Assembly: GCA_963920705.1 (NCBI GenBank)
Contig: CAWUCO010000235.1
Span: forward strand, 124,001 to 188,000
Direction: 5' to 3'
Source: Odiellus spinosus
Lineage: Eukaryota; Arthropoda; Arachnida; Opiliones; Phalangiidae
Length of the DNA: 64,000 nt
Of the stretch, positions 58,990-64,000 are shown one piece after another. The notes under the pieces were generated by a model. That model did no database searches, was not told where the DNA came from, and saw nothing but the letters and a program-made list of their open reading frames with translations. The translations under genes and the position numbers were made by a program. Each line of letters starts with the position of its first letter. Position 1 is the first letter of the stretch.

Positions 58990-59840
58990 TGGAGGCAAAC
59001 GGAATTATTTAATAACTCAAACTAAGCTGTTTTCAAAATATTTTTCGTCTTAGAATCTCAGATCAATAATAATAATAATAATAATATACGCGTTATTGTT
59101 ACGTTCGTTTTAAGAAGGAGAAAAGGCGCGTTAATTCAGTTAAATTCGGCAAATAACATGATTATGGTAATTTACGGTTAGAGCTCGGAATTCGTATAAT
59201 TTTTATTAATTGGATAAAAAAATCTACTAAATTCTGACGTATATTATCTGTTTGATTAAAACATAATCCAATTAAAAAACATAATCCATATCCATTTTTA
59301 TTCAAAAATGGCCTTATCTTAGAATATCATCCGTGTTTTACGTTCGGATAAAAAAATTCAAAATTTAGGATATTTTCGTGAAAAATAAAAATAAAAGTAA
59401 AAAGGTGATTTAAAATCTTACGTTGGTTGTTTTATTCATATTCTTCAAATTAAAAGTCAATTTGAAATATTTTTCTTATATTTTAGACTAATTCTGGAAA
59501 CGTGAATTTCTTATCCATCGTTATACGTTTGAATACGAGTAATTTGTTGGTAGATAAAGCGCCAAACCTTATATAAGGGTAAACCTTATACATTTAACAA
59601 TTATACGAATATTCAATTTAATTTTTTAGTTACAAACAATTTATCCGAAAATAAAATATCGGAAAGTATAGGAATATCAGAAGATAATTGATTTATGCAA
59701 TTCCGAGCTCTATTTACGGTTGCTCTGGTAAACGTACCAAAAAAAAACTTTTTGGATTAAAAGTGAACAAATTTCTAAGATAGGTCAAAGTTCATCGTTT
59801 TAAATCGTCTACGAATCTAATTTCCAATATTTATTCGTGT
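58990..59840. other. Intergenic AT-rich DNA
   Basis: Includes an (AAT)6-like microsatellite near 59067-59085. No gene signal. Confidence 0.45.
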
Positions 59841-59844
59841 TTAC

Positions 59845-60180
59845 AGAAGCCGATGAAACCCTCCTTTGAAGTCTACTACTCCAATGTTCCATATAGCGCG
59901 CCTCTCTGTATGGGTAAAATTCCCAATTTTACGAGTTAGAAGGGGTCCTACTTCATCCCCCTGTCTACGGAAAATTGGAAATTCTCTCTCTCCACAAACG
60001 ACGACGTTTTTTGGACGAACTCCAAGGCTGCTAGAGATATTCGCTCGACGAGCTCCCGCTCCGAAAACATCTACCGTTAGGAGGCGTACGAATCGCGCCT
60101 TTAGAGAATAACCCATACAGAGAGGGGTAGACAAGACCCGGGAGTAATAGACTTCAAAGGAGGGTTTCATCGGCTTCTGG
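59845..60180. mobile_element. Inverted-repeat element family I (copy 2, short form)
   Basis: Ends CAGAAGCCGATGAAACCCTC and its complement, about 335 bases, with TGAAGTCTACTACTCCAATG inside. It is GC-rich enough to produce long chance ORFs on both strands, and I do not read these as genes. Confidence 0.7.
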
Positions 60181-61039
60181 TGTTTAGCGTCGTTAAAAAC
60201 ATGTTAATGACATTTTTTATGTCCGAGTTAGGTTAGTAGAGAGACAGATTACGACGTCGATCTACAAAATCACCTGACCTTTCGACATACAACGCCCAGA
60301 ATTGACTACCCCAAGTGACAACTATAGCGTTTTAGTACTAGAAGATTTGGCTGTTACGTCACGCAGCTTAATTATTTAGCAGGAATTTCGAAAAGGTGAT
60401 AGGTGAAAATATATTAGTCAACAGACTGCGTGATTATTTGAACAATTATATTGGTATTTGTTTATAAATGTCAATTTCAAATTAAATATTCTTAATTTGA
60501 TGTCACAAATTCAAATACAAATGTGGAAATACCGTCAAATTACTGTTTACACGGTAAATTACCACGCAATTTAAAAATTATTAAATTAGTTTCTACGTAA
60601 AAAATGCTCCGTTATAACGGAATAAAGCAATCGTATAAATTAACACTCGATTCCTAATCCTCCTAGCTCATATTGTAAAGGAAATAAAAAACATAGCCGA
60701 TGGGGTAGTATAATTACCATTCTGATTAAAATGTCTAATTACAGCGGTATCAAATGATACAAAGGACTATTTTGCAATCGTTTCAAAATAGCTCCGGGCT
60801 AAAATAAAACAAAAAAAAACTTTACCGGCAAAAAATGCGTTTGTTTCTCAAAAAGCTATTTAAAAGGTAATTTAGGAACGGAACTGACGATTCTAATTAA
60901 TATAATATAATTAAAAAGAAACGTTAAGCGGTTTCTTATTTTTAGTTACGCAAAACTAAGTATTTCGTAGATTATGTGTTCATACAAACTTGGTCCACCA
61001 CTGTCAAAGACAGTTAACAGGATAAGCTGTCGTTTGTCG

Positions 61040-61720
61040 TTAAATACGCTTTTGTTGGAAACACAACGTGCTAATTCTATGGTCCCACCATGTTGGCTTT
61101 TTGGTGTGTTTATCCCTGTTAGTTCTTGTCCGTCCCAACTAGATTTTTCTAACTCTATGACTCTATGGCCCCACCATGATGGCTTTTTGGTGTGTTTATC
61201 TCTATTAGTTTTTCTCCATTCCAACTAGATTTTATAATTATGTGGCCCAACCATGTTGGATTTCGTGAGTTCGTCCATTCCCTTAATAGATCTTATTCAT
61301 CCCTACTAGATTTTGTCCATCCCTGCTAGATTTTGTCCATCCCTGCTAGATTTTGTCCATCCCTGCTAGATTTTGTCCATCCCTGCTAGATTTTGTCCAT
61401 CCCTGCTAGATTTTGTCCATCCCTGCTAGATTTTGTCCATCCCTGCTAGATTTTGTCCATCCCTGCTAGATTTTGTCCATCCCTGCTAGATTTTGTCCAT
61501 CCCTGCTAGATTTTGTCCATCCCTGCTAGATTTTGTCCATCCCTGCTAGATTTTGTCCATCCCTGCTAGATTTTGTCCATCCCTGCTAGATTTTGTCCAT
61601 TCTAACTCTATGACCCCACCATGTTAACTTTTCAAGTGTTTATCTCTAATTGTTTTTGTTAGTCCCTAGTATATTTTATAACTCTATGACCACACCATGT
61701 TGACTTCTCACGTGCTTATC
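61040..61720. repeat. Two-level tandem repeat: 85-base units and a 20-base array
   Basis: Longer units start CCACCATGTTGGCTTTTTGG and end TCCCAACTAGATTTT; they occur about four times. Between them, 61300-61600, is a perfect 20-base array CCCTGCTAGATTTTGTCCAT with about 14 copies, derived from the end of the longer unit. Confidence 0.87.
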
Positions 61721-61929
61721 CGTACTAGATTTTTGTTCATCCCCTTATTAGATAGTTTTCTTTTTAAAACACAGCGTGCTAACCAGACTTTTAGATACAA
61801 ATTGGCCACCGTTTTAAATGAGCACGCTGCTTACGCGAAAAATTTGCTTAACGCAAAAAAATTACATAACTTGGAAAACTTAACGCGACAACCACTCAAC
61901 GCGAAAAAACTTCGACCGCGGTTTTAATT

Positions 61930-63640
61930 ATCCACGTAACTTCGGCCGCAAATCTATTCACACGTTGCGGAACTATAGTGACCCGAACACCCATCTTGTT
62001 TTTTTTTCTTTTTTTTTTTTTGGTATATAGAATTAGTCTCAGGGGGTTTCGCTAAGGGTGGGCCCGCCTATACGGAGACAATATGGTAAAAATTAATCCG
62101 GGGAATAGTATATAATTAAGAAGTTAACTTTCTGAGAATTATCGCGTCCCTTCATTCCACCGTTTCATGATTGAATGAGAACTATGTCGCGAGTATAAAT
62201 TATATCTGAGAGTGGGAAACTTTTGTTTTCAATGACGATATATGAAAAGTAATTAAAAGTGACTAATTTAACTGATAATTTACTGCGAAACGTAACAGAA
62301 AGAGCCCCGCATCAGATATGATTGAGAAACTCGCCCCGGGGTATAACATACGCGGAAAGAAAGAGAGAGAAAAAAAAAAAACAATTTGGTCAAAGGGAAG
62401 AACTTAAAAATTGCGCTCAGTGGTGACGCCAGGGGCAGGCTATAGCCTACGTGTAAATTTCAAGGAGGTTATAAATTTTTAAGGGCCCCCAAGGGGCTGA
62501 CCACTTCACGTAATCGGTGTACACGCCCTTTAGCTTGGATTTTACTAAGGTGATTACGTAATCGCGAAACCGGTGTACATATTTTAGGGAAGTAGTTAGC
62601 CCTTCATGGGCTCTTAAATTGATTAAATAGCCTAGGTACTATAGCCCCCCCCCCCCAGGTTTAGCCTAACTGGAAAAAAATCTTGGAGCCTCCACTGATC
62701 ACGCTTTCTTCGATTGAATTAAATGAAAGCCCTTTCGAGTAGAAATCATTTTCGCACTTGATTGCTTAAATGATTAGGGCTAAATAAATACTCAGTTAAG
62801 AACTCACTCAGAGATGCAGGCGTACACAGATTATTACGTGGGGTGATCCGCCTTCCTCGGGCCCCGGGAGCAAACTGCCTTATTAGGATTAAGACCAATT
62901 TCGAAGGGAGAATGGGTCGAATTAATGGGCCCCCAAATTACAGTGATTGGTTATCGCTCAATGAAAGACTAAATTGGGCTCCCGTTATGGCTCTTCGGAC
63001 TTTTAATAATGGACACCTACTCTAATAGATATAGATGAATACTTTTGTCCGCACTGTTCGTTCCGTTGGAGGACGCTTATGAACGCCACCAGGTTTTGTT
63101 ATTCATCTTTATCGTAATTATTAAGATACGTGCCCAGTGTTAATAGCCATAGATACCTCAAATTACCGTTATTTTGCAAATTGGTAAATCAAGCCACGAA
63201 TTACCGCGTAATTTAAATTTTCACGGTAATTTACTGGTATTAATAAAATAATTTGTATTTTAATTTCTGCAGAATTCCTCTTTCAAACGCTTCAAAACTC
63301 TTATTTCTGACTAAACAACCTCTAAATTCGTGAAAAATGCAATGTGTTTCATGATACGCTCTATCATTTGAGTTTGCATTGATAGAGCAAAGTGACTCAG
63401 ACATGAAAAATTCCATTAATATGCCGTTAACGACGCCTAGCACGAATAACTATCGAGAAGTAGACTTATAAATAGTTTAACTTTGATCTCTTTTAGCATT
63501 TTTTTCATATTTAAAGTCCAAATACTTTAAATTAAAATTGTACGGTAATTTTCCAGAGCAAACCGTAAATTACCGTGGTAATTTACCGCGTAAATTACTA
63601 ATTTAGACCTCTAATTAAAACGAGGGAGCATATATTTAGT
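61930..63640. other. Intergenic DNA with no confident gene
   Basis: Contains T and A runs (62000-62025, 62370-62383) and a C run at 62646-62657. The GC-richer stretch at 62830-63010 is open on both strands but shows no family motif. Confidence 0.4.
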
Positions 63641-63644
63641 GGTG

Positions 63645-63810
63645 GGGGTTTGGACAAGATAATCCATATATATTTGGTTAATCAGTTAATTATGAATAAT
63701 AATCAATTAAATATTCGCGATTACATTGCATTTATCACAGACTTCCCGTGGATAATTTGAAATTATGAATAAAACAAACAAAAATTATCTTCTCCAAACG
63801 CCGACCTCTA
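63645..63810. mobile_element. Family J miniature element (copy 2)
   Basis: GGGGGTTTGGACAAGATAAT on the left and the inverse ATTATCTTCTCCAAACGCCG on the right, about 165 bases, AT-rich inside. Confidence 0.5.
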
Positions 63811-63839
63811 CATATATTCTGACATGTTTGCCATTTTTT

Positions 63840-64000
63840 CCAGACTCAAATTCCTGACTTTTCCAGGTTTTTCCGTGACGTTTTCCAACGATTTTCCCTG
63901 ATCGTTTCAGCTTATGCTACCCAATTTTTAACCTTTTATTTTTTATATAATCGCGTTCGCCAAACGTTTTGCACGCGTATCTTGGTTATATATCTATACA
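63840..64000. mobile_element. Family K copy 7, cut by the window edge
   Basis: CTGACTTTTCCAGGTTTTTC, TTCCCTGATCGTTTCAGCTT and CGCCAAACGTTTTGCACGCG match copy 6 base for base over long stretches. Confidence 0.55.

Noticed and set aside
58645-58998. Overlapping ORFs on both strands in a GC-richer patch
   Set aside because: Three frames are open at once with no splice signals agreeing with any of them, most likely chance.
59841-60170. 109-codon minus-strand ORF
   Set aside because: It lies entirely inside inverted-repeat element I copy 2 and runs through both arms.

Overview
The window is eukaryotic and AT-rich. It shows spliced exons with GT/AG borders, multi-kilobase introns, dozens of short inverted-repeat transposons, and very many tandem arrays. 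A (CCTAA)n tract, the ancestral arthropod telomere motif, points to an arthropod, most likely an insect. I see no bacterial genes, rRNA, tRNA, CRISPR array, or recognisable LTR or LINE element.

Main gene. A C2H2 zinc-finger transcription factor runs on the plus strand from 22554 to 53625. Six exons join with perfectly compatible phases into at least 471 codons. The first visible exon carries PLDLS, the canonical CtBP-corepressor motif. Five exons follow with seven C2H2 fingers (1+2+2+1+1). The last exon also encodes a sumoylation-type VKRE site, a long acidic run and the stop codon, followed by polyadenylation signals. The five visible introns (2.8, 7.9, 7.3, 5.2 and 6.4 kb) are filled with miniature transposons and minisatellites. 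The 5' end of the gene is not identified and may lie upstream.

Hidden genes. Reading splice sites by eye on the minus strand gives further gene models whose exons are too short to appear as long ORFs. One is a four-exon, 138-residue antisense gene at 35082-35786. It lies inside a 2.1-kb inverted-repeat element (34523-36660) in intron 3. A second antisense model is at 39327-40378, also in intron 3. A third lies upstream of the zinc-finger gene, at 12736-14050 and possibly extending to 16002. I do not recognise any of these proteins.

Layout. 1-22.5 kb: miniature elements, seven large minisatellites or minisatellite clusters, and the minus-strand model at 12.7-16 kb. 22.5-53.6 kb: the zinc-finger gene with its intronic repeats and nested antisense genes. 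53.6-64 kb: 3' UTR, then mostly repeat DNA without a convincing gene.

Repeats. At least three unrelated miniature families (B, C, D) are flanked by TTAA, as piggyBac-type elements are. Family A has TTA-type flanks like PIF/Harbinger. Other families have long hairpin arms. Nested insertions (A in F, F in E) give relative ages. Several minisatellites appear to have grown out of a transposon tail or a longer repeat.
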